Source of the DNA: Cristatella mucedo
Taxonomy: Eukaryota; Bryozoa; Phylactolaemata; Cristatellidae
Reading direction: 5' to 3'
Assembly (NCBI GenBank): GCA_009760855.2
Contig: WPIO01000016.1
Span: 6,497,001 to 6,561,000 of the forward strand
DNA: 64,000 nt
The notes beneath the pieces are model-generated. The model saw only the letters and a program-made list of their open reading frames with translations. It searched no databases and was not told where the DNA came from. This document shows positions 10,806 through 22,404 of this stretch, in pieces (positions within the stretch are counted from its first letter, which is position 1; every line of letters starts with the position of its first letter). A program made the position numbers and the translations under genes.

Positions 10806-12836
10806 GTCTCGCTCTTGCTATCTCTCTCTGTTTTTATCCCTGTGTAGCTTGTTCCGCTGTCTTAATGATCGCGTTCCACGTGCGTCACTCTGCTCTCGCT
10901 CATCACGTGCTAGCGTGACCTCTTTAGATCGCGATACCGTAGCCCCACTCCGTTAAAGTATCGCATTTTAAAGAGACCACAATCACGCGATGGTATTGGC
11001 TGCTGCATATTTCCCAGCGCTCCCTCCTCGCAATGACCGCCAGCGCTGTTCTTCTTTTACTAGGAAAATCCACGGCGCTCCGCCTCTATCGCTGTCGAGC
11101 GACCTCACTGCGTACGCGCAGAGCTGGGCCGACGAAATGGCGAAAAAGAGCGTGTTCCGGCACAGCAGCTCCACGCTGAATGGCGCTCGCATCGGCGAGA
11201 ACATTGCTTCCAAGTGGACCTCCGGAGGCACGGACATGACCGGTAGGTGACAGCACCTGCTCGGCATTCGCTTGCCCAAGTTCGTCGAGCGCAGGCGCGC
11301 CGCGGCGGCTCTACGGCCGACCACGCTCAGAGAGAGCGAGAGCGAGAGCGTATGACGTAAGAAGGAAGCAACGGACTCATTGACCTGCGCATTCACACAG
11401 AGTGCTAAAAAAAAGCCGAGTTTGACGTCTGTAAGGTGCTTTGTACTTCGGCTAGCTTTGCCACCTTTGCATCGCTGCTGCAACATTATGAGCACGGAAG
11501 AGTCTGCTTAAAAACAGTATCAGTGACGAGTAAACGTCGCCATTACCTGGCCTACGAGACACTGGTTAACGCTGTCAGGCTGCCACCATCGGACCGGCTC
11601 TTTTTCACGGCCAATGACCGGTTTGCCGCGGGGAGAGAGCGAGAGCGAGAGTATATGACGTAAGAAGGAAGCAACGGACTCATTGACCTGCACATTCAGC
11701 GACCGGTTTGCCTCGGGGAGCCACGCTCGGCGCAGTGCGAGCGCCGCCGCCCCGCAGCAGCGCATCAGCCCCCCCCCCGCCGCAAGTCGGTGTCAACGCT
11801 GCTCGCCACCCGGGCAGAAGAGCTCAGAGTAGCAGGCGAGCGCGGCCGTGGCTTCTCGGCGCATAGACATCGTACATCGTGTGCACTAGAGCTCACTGCC
11901 TGTGGGCTCGCTTCGCAGATTTATAGACGTCTTTCATAACACTCCGGGAAGCTCTGGTCGCCATCTTGCTGCGTGACGAAAGGACGAACGGACTTTCTCG
12001 CTTTAATTAGTAGGGATGTTGGCGATGTCGCTGCAGCAAACAGGCCGACGCATCGAGTTGATTTCCGGCCGCCGCGGCTCGCTGACTCTACTCGCTACTC
12101 TCGCAGCGCGCTGGCGTGGCTGCTGCTGGACTGGCCTCCTCGGCGTCCCCCCAGACCTGAAGCCCGTCACGTGCTCAACCATCGAAAGCGCACGCGCGTA
12201 CTTCCGTCACCGATCGAACAACCTGAGTTTGATGGCGCCTGCGCGCCTCGCTAATTCCAGCCGTTAGACGCCAGCGCCCGCCCGCTGCCGGAGGACGCGT
12301 ACTTCTGGCGGTCTATCTGGCGCCGCCGTTGCCGTTGCCGCTGCTGCGTGCTTCGCTAACGAAGCCTCGCGCGATCCGCCTTGTACGTGAAACGAGCATA
12401 GCACGTCTTGCTGCTCTAATTTATGGTCTAATTTATACTCCGTGTTTATATTCCGTTCTTCGATTTCGATTCTTGCAGGCGAAGAAGCGACGCAGAAATG
12501 GTACAGCGAGGAGAGCAAGTACAACTACAAGGCTGCTAAGTTCGAGAGCGGCACGGGTCGGTGGCCTCCGCTCGGCCGGCGGCGCGCGCAGGCTGCCGCG
12601 AGGCCTGCTGCGCTTTCCTCGCCGCCGCCGCCGCTGCTCGCCGCCGCCGCTAACGCTGCTTCGCGCGTCTCTCGCGGCGCGCAGGTCACTTCACGCAGGT
12701 CGTGTGGAAGGGCACGAAGGAGATGGGCATCGGCAAAGCGGTGGCCGCCAACGGCTGGGTGTACGTCGTCGCCAACTACCGTCCGGCGGGCAACATGCAA
12801 GGCGAGTACGCCGCCAACGTCGGTCGCAAGCACTGA
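9733..12836 (+). CDS. GLIPR2: GAPR-1-like CAP-domain protein (four exons)
   Basis: The coding exons are 9733-9791, 11064-11242, 12479-12556 and 12685-12836, joined in phases 2, 1 and 1 with GT-AG introns, giving 155 residues (human GAPR-1 has 154). The family is the intracellular branch of the CAP superfamily, associated with Golgi and other membranes. Visible motifs are GENI at 64-67, WYSEE at 87-91, HFTQVVW at 107-113 and NYRPAGN at 136-142. His53, Glu65, Glu90 and His107 match the four conserved CAP-cleft residues. There is no signal peptide and no cysteine, which suits an intracellular protein. Residue 2 is Ser, so the N-myristoylation known for human GAPR-1 cannot occur from this start. 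The start was chosen because it is the first ATG in the exon, has A at -3 and gives the family's N-terminal length. Introns carry long (CT)n tracts and a local duplication. The gene symbol is assigned by family resemblance only. Confidence 0.93.
10310..10440. repeat. (CT)n-rich tract in intron 1
   Basis: Pyrimidine-rich microsatellite with CTCTCG interruptions, inside intron 1 of the GAPR-1-like gene. Confidence 0.9.
10661..10830. repeat. Second (CT)n / (TGTCTCTC)n tract in intron 1
   Basis: About 170 bases of CT repeat with regular TGTCTCTC units between roughly 10720 and 10770. It starts about 400 bases before the exon 2 acceptor. Confidence 0.9.
11326..11720 (+). repeat. Local direct duplication in intron 2
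   Basis: About 65 bases, GAGAGCGAGAGCGAGAG through TATGACGTAAGAAGGAAGC to ATTGACCTGC, occur at 11332-11396 and again at 11634-11697 with few changes. A shorter GACCGGTTTGCC word also occurs twice (about 11617 and 11700). This is a recent tandem-type duplication within the intron. Confidence 0.8.
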
Positions 12837-13132
12837 CTCAAGCACTGACGCGAGCAGCGGACGTCGGACGCGACTCGAGATCGCCGCCGCTGGAGGAGGC
12901 GACGACGCCGCAGCTAGATGTCTGCTAGAACCAGCGACGGGCACTTAATAATAATAATAATAATAGTATAACTTAGGGCTGCTGTCGCTGGCTCTCGAAC
13001 TCCTTCGAACCGTGCGCGTCCGAATGCGACGAATTCGAGGTCGGGATCGGGCCGCGCTATTGTTTGTTGCTGCCGCCGGGTATCGGACTCTAGTTGCCAT
13101 TGCAGCATCGTTATAGCTCTATCTATAGTGAT

Positions 13133-13138
13133 AATAAA
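13133..13138 (+). terminator. Candidate polyadenylation signal of the GAPR-1-like gene
   Basis: AATAAA lies 297 bases after the stop codon, next to an antisense LINE tail fragment. It is the first canonical hexamer I see downstream on this strand. Use is inferred. Confidence 0.4.
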
Positions 13139-13146
13139 ATAATAGA

Positions 13147-13215
13147 AATGCATTTGCACAGCACTCTTACAGAACTGAATCCATTGCCAGGCACTTTGCA
13201 ATTACCGCAAAAGGA
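13147..13215 (-). mobile_element. LINE tail fragment, antisense
   Basis: Reads CAGCACTCTTACAGAACTGA, then a CCAGGCACTTTGCA box and a GCAAAAGG word, like the 3' end seen at 26360-26430. It is diverged and only tail-length. Confidence 0.5.
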
Positions 13216-14784
13216 GCAGCGATTCGGAGCTAGGCTGAGTGACGTCGGGGACCAGATGGGCGCTCAGTTCATCCGCATCCGGCAGCACGAAGTCGGGACG
13301 AATCGGGCGACTCGATGGTGGGGCGGGTGGCAATTCGACCCGGTCCTCATGACTCCGCCAAGGCGAGCTCAAAACGTGTCCGCGTTTTAGGCGATAGAGC
13401 AAGCAAACACTATCCGGAAGCGGCAATGGAAGCAATCGTCGCCGTTGCAGCGCGCCCCTCGTCCAGACCCGAAGTGAGTGGTGAGCAGATGGCGATCCAC
13501 TCGCGGCAGCCGCCAGTCCAGCGAGCTACGGGCGCTCGCGAGAGAAAGATCGCGATCCCGTTTAGTGCCGACGCGATGCAATGGCGGATCGCAGATAACG
13601 GTTGCTTCGCACTCGGGCTCGATCGCTGAAGAACTGAAAGTAGCCGGTCAATACCGGAGAGCAATCCTCCGCGTAGGCGGTGATCGGAACGGGCAGCTTG
13701 CCCGGCTCAGTCGTTGCAAAAAACGCCGCCAGGACGCGCGCCACTCCGGACACGAAGTTCAAAAGCACTCTGGATTTACGATCGGCTGAATAGAAATGAT
13801 CCTTCCTAGAAAAAGTTGTTTGAATCCTGGCCGCTTCGTCAATTGTGCCCGCAAACACGGAACTTGCATTCCGATAGCATATCAGTAAAATGTGTCACTC
13901 CAAATTGCTTGTTTGTTGGCACGCAGCTAAGCTTAGCGCCGAACACTTGCCAGCCTCCGAGAAATGGGCAGCCACGAGCTCTCCGATTTAATGGGGTGCC
14001 CCCGCCGCTGCCGCTCCTGCGAAAGGCTCGCCAATCCGAAGGCCACGCATACGACCTTCTGCAGCAGCACTCACTCGCAGACGGTGGCAAAGGTAGACAT
14101 TGCCGCTTCAGCAACTTCGCCGGGCACTCAACTCGCCACAGGGCGCTTGACACACGACGGCACGCTTTCTTTTTTCGCTCATCGCCGCTCGCCCTGAGCA
14201 GCCGAAGGGCCTGCACGCGACTCTGTGGAGCTAATCGGGCGCGCCTAGGATTATCCCCCACCCGCTGGACGGTGCACGTGCTCGGAGCGGACGACGCGGA
14301 TCTGGCGTCCACTCCGAGTTTTCTCGGTCTAGTGCCGCTCTCCTAATTATTGGCCTAGCTGCGGCCTTTTCAAAGGGGTGCAGGGACAAGAACCGACGCC
14401 AAGGACGTTTTCATTACGTCAATTACGGGCGGCAATTGCGGCGGATCTGTGCGCCGTCGCAGTAGGAGAGTGGAGATAGGGAATGGAGGGCCAGTGGCCT
14501 TCTTCGACTGGGAGACGAAATTCCGGATGAGGTCGCCGGTGGCAGCCTTGAATGTAGGTAACGAGGCGCTGCACGAAATTGAGGGAGATTAGTCCTGAAT
14601 GGGTTTTTATTTAGGTACTAGAATCAAGAGGTGATGCGGTCACCCTAGGGACCGACTCTCCGACCTTGCCTGTCTTGCCGCCGAAGAAGCCGGGGAAGTG
14701 ACCGGCTAGATCGCCACAAAGATCACTGGCGGATCGTAGATGCCAGCTTTTTGGATTGTGCACCTGTGGTTCGACACCTTGTTT
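13216..14784. other. GC-rich flank without a recognised gene
   Basis: Open frames exist on both strands (176 codons at 13816-14346, 157 codons antisense at 13839-14312). They overlap each other, lack domains and lack convincing splice partners. The base composition resembles the gene's own introns. Confidence 0.4.
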
Positions 14785-15110
14785 TTATTGAAGCTAGACT
14801 TGGCCTTTGCTAGGACGGATTGATGTGATCTACAGTAATCTTCATATGCCTGCCAAAGGAAAGTCAGTCCTGATCTTCTGTATGCTTTCTCTAACTTTCC
14901 CCTTTAAGAGACATAGCTAGTTTAAAGTCTGCGCTAAAACGTAGGCAGTTTGGGCGATTGCACATAATGTGCTCAGTCAGACGTTTGAACTCGTCAAGGA
15001 CGTCAGCTAGTGTCGAGCGGTAGCATACTATCAATGATGACAGGTCGGACCTGCTGTTCAATGCTGCATGAATGATGATAGGATTCGCTGTTCCAAAGGA
15101 CTTCTTAAGT
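14785..15110 (-). mobile_element. LINE fragment between endonuclease and RT, antisense
   Basis: The minus-strand reading gives SRSDLSSLIVCYRSTLADVL, then a RPNCLRF box and a KVRES box. This aligns with PSDLSSLLDSYKTTLADTL, RPDGLRF and the KLEKAYERS region of the copy at 23450-23640. Frames are broken. Confidence 0.65.
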
Positions 15111-15497
15111 TTGCCCCAGTGAACCTGGTGGAACGGAAAAGCTCATCTTCAGATTTTTTTTAGCTTGAAACAATAGGCACTGCCGAAAGATTTTGTCATT
15201 GTAAAGCGAGATTAACATTTACACTCAGATGATATGGTTCGTAAGAATTATACGAATGGGACTCTGTACAGTGCAATAAGAAAATGAAATCACCATCATG
15301 GGGCTTTACAGGTTTCTTCATAAAACAACGTGAAGAGAATCAAGAGAACATGTAAGAAGCAAGAGTAACACGAGAAACACCCACTATCGTACTCGCTCTC
15401 TCACACAGCAGTCTGCACGCATAAACGCTAACTGAATAACCGACTGACTCATGAGAGAAGTGAGCAACAGAGAGCTATATTGCAGCCTGCAGAATTA

Positions 15498-15647
<150 letters not shown>

Positions 15648-16139
15648 CCAAAACTCGACCTCAGCAACGGGTCATGAATATATGTGGCTGCAATTCTAGT
15701 TAACAAATCACAGAGGTTCAGTCATGTGTCTCATTTGCAGCAGGAAGTTCGATTACTTCCGGTTGATCGACGGATGCAGGGCCAAGTTCTTAGGCTAACC
15801 GACAAGGCCAAAGCCGTGGCTTGTTTGGCTCCTTCATAGCTAGCTGAACTGGTGAATACGTATCATCCTCCTCGAGCCCCCAGATCCTCTATTGACAATG
15901 AATGAGCTGTCCCATTCCTACGCTTAAAGATTATTTTCGACAAAAGCATTCGCTCTGAACGTCCCAAATTGAGCAGCAGCTCACTTCAACAATTCTCACG
16001 CAGCGATATCTACTCTCCTCCTGCCGACTTTGGCGTGTTCATTCCAGCTGCCCCGAGCTGCTCCTTTAATCCTACTTCCTTATTATGGTTGTTATTGTCA
16101 TTGAACATGCTACCATCAACCATTCAATCGTGCTTTCTT

Positions 16140-16200
16140 CGCAGCAACTGTAGAATGCCTAGAAAAGATTGAATTCTCCGAGGGCGCTATATCTAATGTA
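16140..16200 (+). mobile_element. LINE/SINE tail fragment
   Basis: A GCAACTGTAGAATGCCTAG word, then AAGATTGAATTCTCCGAGGG and a GCTATAT end, preceded by ACCATTCAATCGTGC. These are the words that precede the tail in SINE A at 24530-24600, so this is probably a headless SINE A remnant. Confidence 0.55.
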
Positions 16201-16779
16201 TGCACGGTAGGATGGAATTCTTCTATTTAGTGGCCAACTTCATACTAAAGCCTGATGTAACATTTCAATCGAGTGCAATCCCACTAACTAGAGTAGGCGC
16301 AAGCTTTTCACGTGCAGCAGTGCTGTGCCAATATACCGGCTGCTTTGATCGGTCGCATGAAATAATCCTGCAGCGCCGCGCTTTTATTAGCATAATTTTA
16401 ACGCGAACAAGAACTTTTCAGTGGGCAAAAACTTATTTTCATGGAGTAGTGAGCCAGAGAGGAGCGCCAGTGTGGTTAGAGAGCAAGAGCTTAAGAGCGA
16501 GCCAGGAAGCTCTGAGACCAGCGTTGGCGATTCGGGCTTTAGAATTGGTCTGCTACCCGTGAGAGCGGCTGGTTGATGATGTTGGTGGGCCTGTCAACCT
16601 CGCCCATAACTCGGTCCAAAATGAATCGTCTGGAAGCTTTTCGGCATTCAAGCTGGACTGGGATGCCCATCCGGTGGCCAAGCGACGGCTAAAAGACAGT
16701 GAGCCTCGAAGTCGTGAAGCTGCTGGATTGGGAGCCAGTAAAGGTCGGCAAAAGTGATACAATGCGGAAACTGGGCCAC

Positions 16780-16912
16780 TCACGACAGATAAGACGGGCT
16801 GCTACGTAGGCTTAGGCTGTGTGCTTCAAGAAGGTGCACAGTGTGCATAGTTAGAGGTGCCAACTCTTCAAGAACGTTAGCTAGTGTCACTTTCAACTAG
16901 TGATTAAGCTGC
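16780..16912 (-). mobile_element. LINE fragment, antisense
   Basis: The minus strand reads SDTLANVLEELAPLTMHTVH, matching TTLADTLDEFAPLTKGTVR of the nested LINE copy. Flanking sequence to 17110 may be more of the same element but cannot be aligned by eye. Confidence 0.55.
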
Positions 16913-17557
16913 AGGGGAAGATTCTTTCGTGTGGGAAGCATCAATCTCAAGGATCTTGAGGCTTTGTGATTTTCAGATTATTCCGGATACCGAGGAGAGT
17001 ACAATCTTTAGACCAGTGAGGTCCGAATGTGGTAAGACTCTTGAGTATTTTGCGATTGCTGAGGACGATTGCATAAGCAATCGCGAGACGATATTAGATC
17101 GGGTATGCTACTTCGCTGTGAATGAGGTCGTGCACGCGAGTCACTAGAAGAAAATATATAATTATTGTGCAACTTCTGCTCCCGCTCGGCTCTGCCACAT
17201 GACGCCAACAAACTCTTTCTTCAGAAGGATTACTATGTGCAATAAGGTTTTTGAGCACCTAAGCGACAAGATGAAAGCAACACGAGTCTGCAATTGGTCT
17301 AATCGAGTCCCTAAGAACTGCCTTTCAATGACGCCAAACAAAATACTCGAAAGAAGTTGGAAAAATACCACGATGACTGGATAATTATGCAAAACCTGGG
17401 CAAGATGACGATAAAGTGAAACTAAAGTTCTATAAATCAATTAATGGAGAATTTTCTGCATCAATAATCACTGCTGCTCTTCCGAAATCTTCTTGTGAGA
17501 TTAGCTCACTATGCAAAACGTTATGTTGCTACTGCAGACGTTTTCTTACGTTAGTGG

Positions 17558-18076
17558 TGTAACCGAGTTCAAGGGGCCGGTGGCTAACTCCCACTATGGC
17601 TCGCTACTATCTATGTCCGTTCTGGGTCGTTACGCCGGGCCCGCCGGTAACAGTGGTTCACACGTGATCAATCGGGTACACAACACTTTATATAATACAC
17701 ACGCATGCGCTATACAAAGGAGGGTACTAAACAAGCCTACAGAGGAAGGTCCTATACAAGGTAAACTAAAGGGTGACGCCGCAAGCGCGGACAAACGTGT
17801 TAGTGCTCAGTCGGCTTCCACAGTCGCACCGTCGCAGGACTCCGTTTTACCAGTACACGCGTACGCCGTCCAAGACCCGGCTAGCTGAGTACTCTGTGGT
17901 AGACGGAGCGGACGTCCTACACCGTCGGGAGCTTCCGCCGAAAGAGAGCGAGCACGTTGTACCCAGCTCCCGTCCTCGGAACTCTGGGAGCTGACCCCAG
18001 GCTTTTCCCTTCCGGGGCAAGGCAACGCCCAGCCCGACATATCGAATGTCAGTGGGTCCGCCTACTCTAGGGTACA
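17558..18076. mobile_element. Probable solo LTR, 519 bases
   Basis: The element starts TGTAACCGAG and ends CTAGGGTACA, an imperfect terminal inverted repeat with the TG...CA ends usual for LTRs. The 4-base word GTGG directly precedes it (17554-17557) and directly follows it (18077-18080), as a target-site duplication. A TTTATATAATA box near 17690 could be its promoter. No internal gag/pol flanks it, so it would be a solo LTR. Ty3-type LTRs often begin TGTAAC. Family assignment is inference. Confidence 0.6.
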
Positions 18077-18080
18077 GTGG

Positions 18081-19129
18081 CGCGAGCATAAGTAAATGGA
18101 GATAACGACATAAGTAAATGGAGGTAGCTGCAAAATGGCTGCCTCAGCATTCCCAACTACCCATTAAGCTTGTAAAGTAATTCAGGTTGTAGACAAGCTA
18201 AAGTATTGGCTGCAGCTGGGTGCACCTGAGAATGGCTGGCCAAGTTTATTCTCTGGCAGCAACTTTGCTTAACCAAGTTGATCCCACAGAAGTTAGCTAC
18301 CTCAGGGTAACCAAGGTAACAGTGCCGAACACATGTGATCCCTAGAGCCCTTACCAACTCGTAGTCCGAGAGCATTAACTTTTGTGTCAAACCCGATTGC
18401 ATTTGCGACTTACATAATTGCATTTTTCCTTGTATGACTCGCGTTCCCGTTGGCAGACACTGCCACTATAGTGTTTATCAAAGCGTTTCCACTTATAGCC
18501 TCAATTACTAACTACTGGTTAACTCTACGATGGTATTGATTAAACTCAGCACAGTAAAGATAATGACTGAGTGCCAAAAATAGATTAGTTCAAGTCCTAT
18601 GTCGTTTTGTCCTTTATCCGAGCTCATCAGGCTTTAACTAGGAGAGAGTTATAAGCTATCTCACAAACCCCAACTAGTACACATGAAACCAAACAGCCCT
18701 CACATTCATCAAGCATTTGTTGGCACTGACCAGCCACATTCATTATGATTCGCTTCAGATTTTGGTAAGGGCATTTTTTAAAGGCACTAAAACCGATATC
18801 TTTGCTGCTATAGCATTGATTAGGCTGCTATGTTTCATCGCGAATTCGTTGAATCATTAAGTACCGGAAGTACTGGATACATCGCCCCGTTTGACAACGT
18901 TGCTTGGCACTTTTGCTAAAAGCTTCTGAAAGGCTATTGTCGACTCCTTAATTCCGCATTGCCGCTCCACCTTTAAGCTATTTTTTTACTTTGTAGCTTG
19001 GCGAGTAAAATAAACTTTTCGATACTAATAAGATCTCCGATAATTGCAGGCCACGAAGCACGAAAATACGCAGCCGATGCCTGCATGCTAGTGCAAATTG
19101 ACAGGCATGTGCCCGCCTTTATTAGAAAA
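18081..19129. other. Intergenic, no gene recognised
   Basis: AT-rich sequence with short frames only. A GTAAATGGAG word is repeated near 18093 and 18113. Nothing else is recognised. Confidence 0.4.
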
Positions 19130-19487
19130 TAGAGATTGAAGGCTCACTGAAATTGGACCGAACAAATTTTCGTGAGCAAAGACTTTCACTTCAAGAATAA
19201 ATATGTAGTGTGAATACATAATTACCTACACCGAGTATGCAGCAATGAAATGCAAATTACATATTTTAGTTCAGAAGGAAAAAATATAGTCCTTGAGCCG
19301 AGCTCCTACGGCGGCGAAGATGGCAGCCAAAATAAGATCCTTGCGACCACGGTTACTCGATATTGCATAGATTTAATTTCAAGAAACGCCTACTGCCTAC
19401 CTGAGCAATGCATGGTCTCTTCGTGCATCCAGAGGATGCATACATACTCTAGTTGTCGCTAGATGGCCGTGAGCTAGCGCTGCATTA

Positions 19488-19670
19488 TTTTGAAAAAAAA
19501 ATATTAAGTGATCTAACAGCCTTACCTGCATCGCGGCAGAAGAGCCTTCACGGCTATTAGCTCCGCTCACAGTTGGCAATAAAGGATCGCAGACTTCAGG
19601 ATTCTAACCCACGACCTCGATCTTGGAAAGCGAACACCTTACCTCCTGGGCTCTCCTGGCCCTTATGTAT
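19488..19670 (-). mobile_element. SINE A copy, antisense, inside repeat R1
   Basis: Antisense words are visible in order: AGTGATCTAACAGCC, CGGCAGAAGAGCC, CAGTTGGCAATAAAGGATCG, GATTCTAACCCACGACCTCG (B box region) and CACCTTACCTCCTGGG (A box region). The matching site in the second R1 copy, near 33700, lacks it. Confidence 0.75.
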
Positions 19671-19998
19671 AAACGCTTTCAAAATAACAAAAAATACAGA
19701 TGTAATAGCTAACCGTTTGATATCTAGCAAAACTAGTTCTCGACATTAGCAACTCGAGGAGTAAGAGGAGACAATGTTGGAGACACCTGGCTGCGATTAC
19801 AAATGACAAGGTATCACTTTACGCGAGCGTGGTTCGTGGTAAAAACGCTACGGTGTAGCGTTCATCAGTGAAACATGAAGATAGGGCTAGCGATCACACG
19901 CGACTCATCTGCAAGATACCTCAACTGGGTTTAGAGCTCGAGGCCGCTAAGCATAGAACAATGGCGCATTCCCGGCAAGGCTGCTAACTCGACGGCCG

Positions 19999-20140
19999 AG
20001 CTGGTTTGGTCCGGTGGTTAAGGTGCTCGGCCCGACCAAAGTCTGGCTGGGGTCGTCGGCTCGAGCCCGGAGGCACATGTGAAGCACGTGAATAGAGATT
20101 ACGTTCTCTTGGGGTGCTATACGAATGAATTATGTATGTT
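19999..20140 (+). mobile_element. SINE B copy, inside repeat R1
   Basis: The head TGGTCCGGTGGTTAAGG matches the A box of class II (Leu/Ser-type) tRNAs, and GGCTCGAGCCC stands as B box. The tail is GAGATTACGTTCTCTTGGGG with GCTATACGAATGAATTATG, related to the LINE tail. The second R1 copy lacks this insertion. Confidence 0.8.
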
Positions 20141-21310
20141 TACCATTTGGCATAGCGAGGCCGACTTAGAGGGCTCTAAGCGCTAGATTGCCGCTGTCAC
20201 CAGACAGGAGGGACCAGCACGTCGAGTAGCACCAGCATCGCCAACGTCGTCGTACTCTTTATCCATTATCGGTAATCATCTCGGAATTTTCAGATTTCAT
20301 TTCCGCTGTTGGCAAAAAATTATCTTTTCCTCGTAAAGGGCGATTATAACATTCATTTTGTTAACATGTCTGACGGTTTCTACGCCGCATTTTGTGCACT
20401 GACTGACTCATTTTCGCTTGTGACTCATCTGCATGACCCTACATACATCAATGGTCACACACTGCATAAAATTCTCTCGAATAGCTGTATGCTATCATCA
20501 CCTATTAATACCAAATTCTGCTTATCTGATCGCATCCTTATTTCATTTAGTCTACAGTGTGTGCCCTCCTAGGAATCTGCAATTATTGGTGAAGCGCGAA
20601 AATTCCATGACATTGACGTCAATACTGTCAGAGCGAAACTATCTTCTTAGACCCTGCTGCCCAGGCTTCCTCCTTCTACAAGTCATCGCTCGTAGAAAGC
20701 GACAACGAGACGCTCGCTGACGTGCTTAGCAAGTTTTCACCATCGAATAAGCGCACTGTGCGCCCTCGCCCAGACTGCCTATGGTTTCGCGCAGGCATAC
20801 AGCTGGCTAGGTCTACCGAGTGCAAGCTTGAGAAAGCATACGCAAACCGGAACTGACTGACCACCGTCAGGCATACGGAGACTACTGTAGATCATAGCAA
20901 TCGATCCTTGCAAAGACCAAGTTTGGCTTTTACGAAAACATTGTTGAACCACAGGTGCTAAATCCAAAAGAGGCAGTGTCTACCTTTAATCATTAAATTA
21001 CCGCTCTTTGCCTAGTGATTCTCGTGATGAACGAAGCCGATCGCTTCTTTATCTTCCCTGTCAGTAAGACGGATAAGATCAGAGAGCCCGCCGCGAAGGT
21101 AGCAGCATCCTCTCGGGACTTCTGTCTCTTGAGGGCATCACTACATGTCTCCTGCCCCTCAATTCCGTGTACTACCTCGGTGTCTGCATTTGAGGCGGTC
21201 AAGAGTGACCTTACCCTGAAACTCATTTCCAGTAAAAGAAGACTACTAGTCCTCTAAGCCATATTCCCACTGTCCTACTTCTTAGATGCAGAGATCGGCT
21301 GCTGCCATAC

Positions 21311-21936
21311 GTAGCTGCAGGGAAGCGCGAACTAGAGAAGTAGTTCGGTGCAGTGTGGAGGAGGTATTCCATCCTAGGCGAAACGGCCCTCGGCGTCTCT
21401 GCCTTTTTGCGAGAATTGAGGTATTCCTGCCTGCACGGTAGAAGCGGAGCCCTAGTTCTCCAGTCAGGAGTTAGGGTCCGAGGTATTCCTGCCGTTTTGC
21501 GAAGACTGAGGTGGAATCCTAGCTCTCCGATCAGTTCCGATCTCGGTTCCAGTTGTTCGGGTCCTTGCGTCTATTTGGGTCGCTCCCCACTTTAGACGTA
21601 GGTAGCCTAAGTGCGGGAGCGTATTTCCGACACAAGGGTGAGCTTGTGCTATTGAGAGCTTTCGAGGAGTGTGAAGATAAAACTTAGCTAGACGCGAAGA
21701 GACATTGTGCGCTTGCGAAAGAAGCGCAGTAAAATTAACTATTCGTATGTCTCTCGTTCCAATTCACGAAACGAACTCACGGCCCTCTTAGTAACTGTAA
21801 GTATGTCAGCGCCAGGAATGCTCATTTCGCGGCTGCCTGCTCATTTCGCATAGACGCGAACCGAACCACATTTGGCAGTAGGCTACGCAGCTTGGTACGC
21901 GGCAGACTACACATCCTCCGAAGAGCCTTTGGCGTT
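21311..21936. mobile_element. Unidentified insertion of about 625 bases in the old LINE
   Basis: The LINE sequence before it (CTGCTGCCATAC) and after it (CAAAACTAAC) is contiguous in the younger copy at 24064-24086, so this segment was inserted. It contains three GAGGTATTCC units (about 21360, 21418 and 21480) and a GATAAAACTT word, and ends GGCGTTACA. A solo LTR is possible, but the left end lacks a clear TG. Confidence 0.55.
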
Positions 21937-22404
21937 ACAAAACTAACGAAATAAGTATGTCCTTAGCCTCAGATCCTGTTCCCGTACTTTCCAAAAATGC
22001 TTTTGGTATGCTACTAATTAAGAAAGCAGAACTCGACTACGAGAATTTGGGCGATTTCCGCCCAGTCACCCTTCTACCGTTCCTATAAAAGACACTTGAA
22101 TAAGTTGTAATTGACCAGCTTAACTCTTAAATTAAAACCTCAAACCAGCAAATAAGTACCAGTCTGGCTTAGAGCTAATCACTCCACAGAATCAGCATTG
22201 CTTTGGCTGTACAGCGACCTTCTTAGGAATGCAGACTTGGGTATAGTCTCTCAGCTTGTTTTGCTTGACCATTTAGCAGTGCTCGATACAACCGATCAGA
22301 ATTCCTTCTTGAGCGTCTATCTTCTCGAATGGGCATCAATGGCACTGCATTTCGACGGGTCAGATCTTATCTCAGTGGAAGAATCCAGAGTATTGATGTG
22401 AATG

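Larger units (their letters stand above)
19130..20275 (+). repeat. Dispersed repeat R1, copy 1 (with SINE A and SINE B inside)
   Basis: Homologous along its length, at moderate divergence, to 33222-34235. Shared landmarks in order are TTCACT..AAATTGGACCG, the CCTTGAGC word, ACTGCCTAC.TGAGCAAT, the GGAGACAAT..GAGACAC box, AGGCCGACTTA and CCAGCATCGCC. Its nature is unknown: no coding frame, LTR ends or tRNA promoter of its own is seen. Two SINEs absent from the other copy interrupt it. Confidence 0.7.

Noticed and set aside
12525-12944. 139-codon minus frame over GAPR-1-like exons 3 and 4
   Set aside because: It is the GC-rich shadow of the real exons and intron.
13816-14346. 176-codon + frame in GC-rich flank
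   Set aside because: It overlaps a 157-codon antisense frame, has no motif and no splice support.
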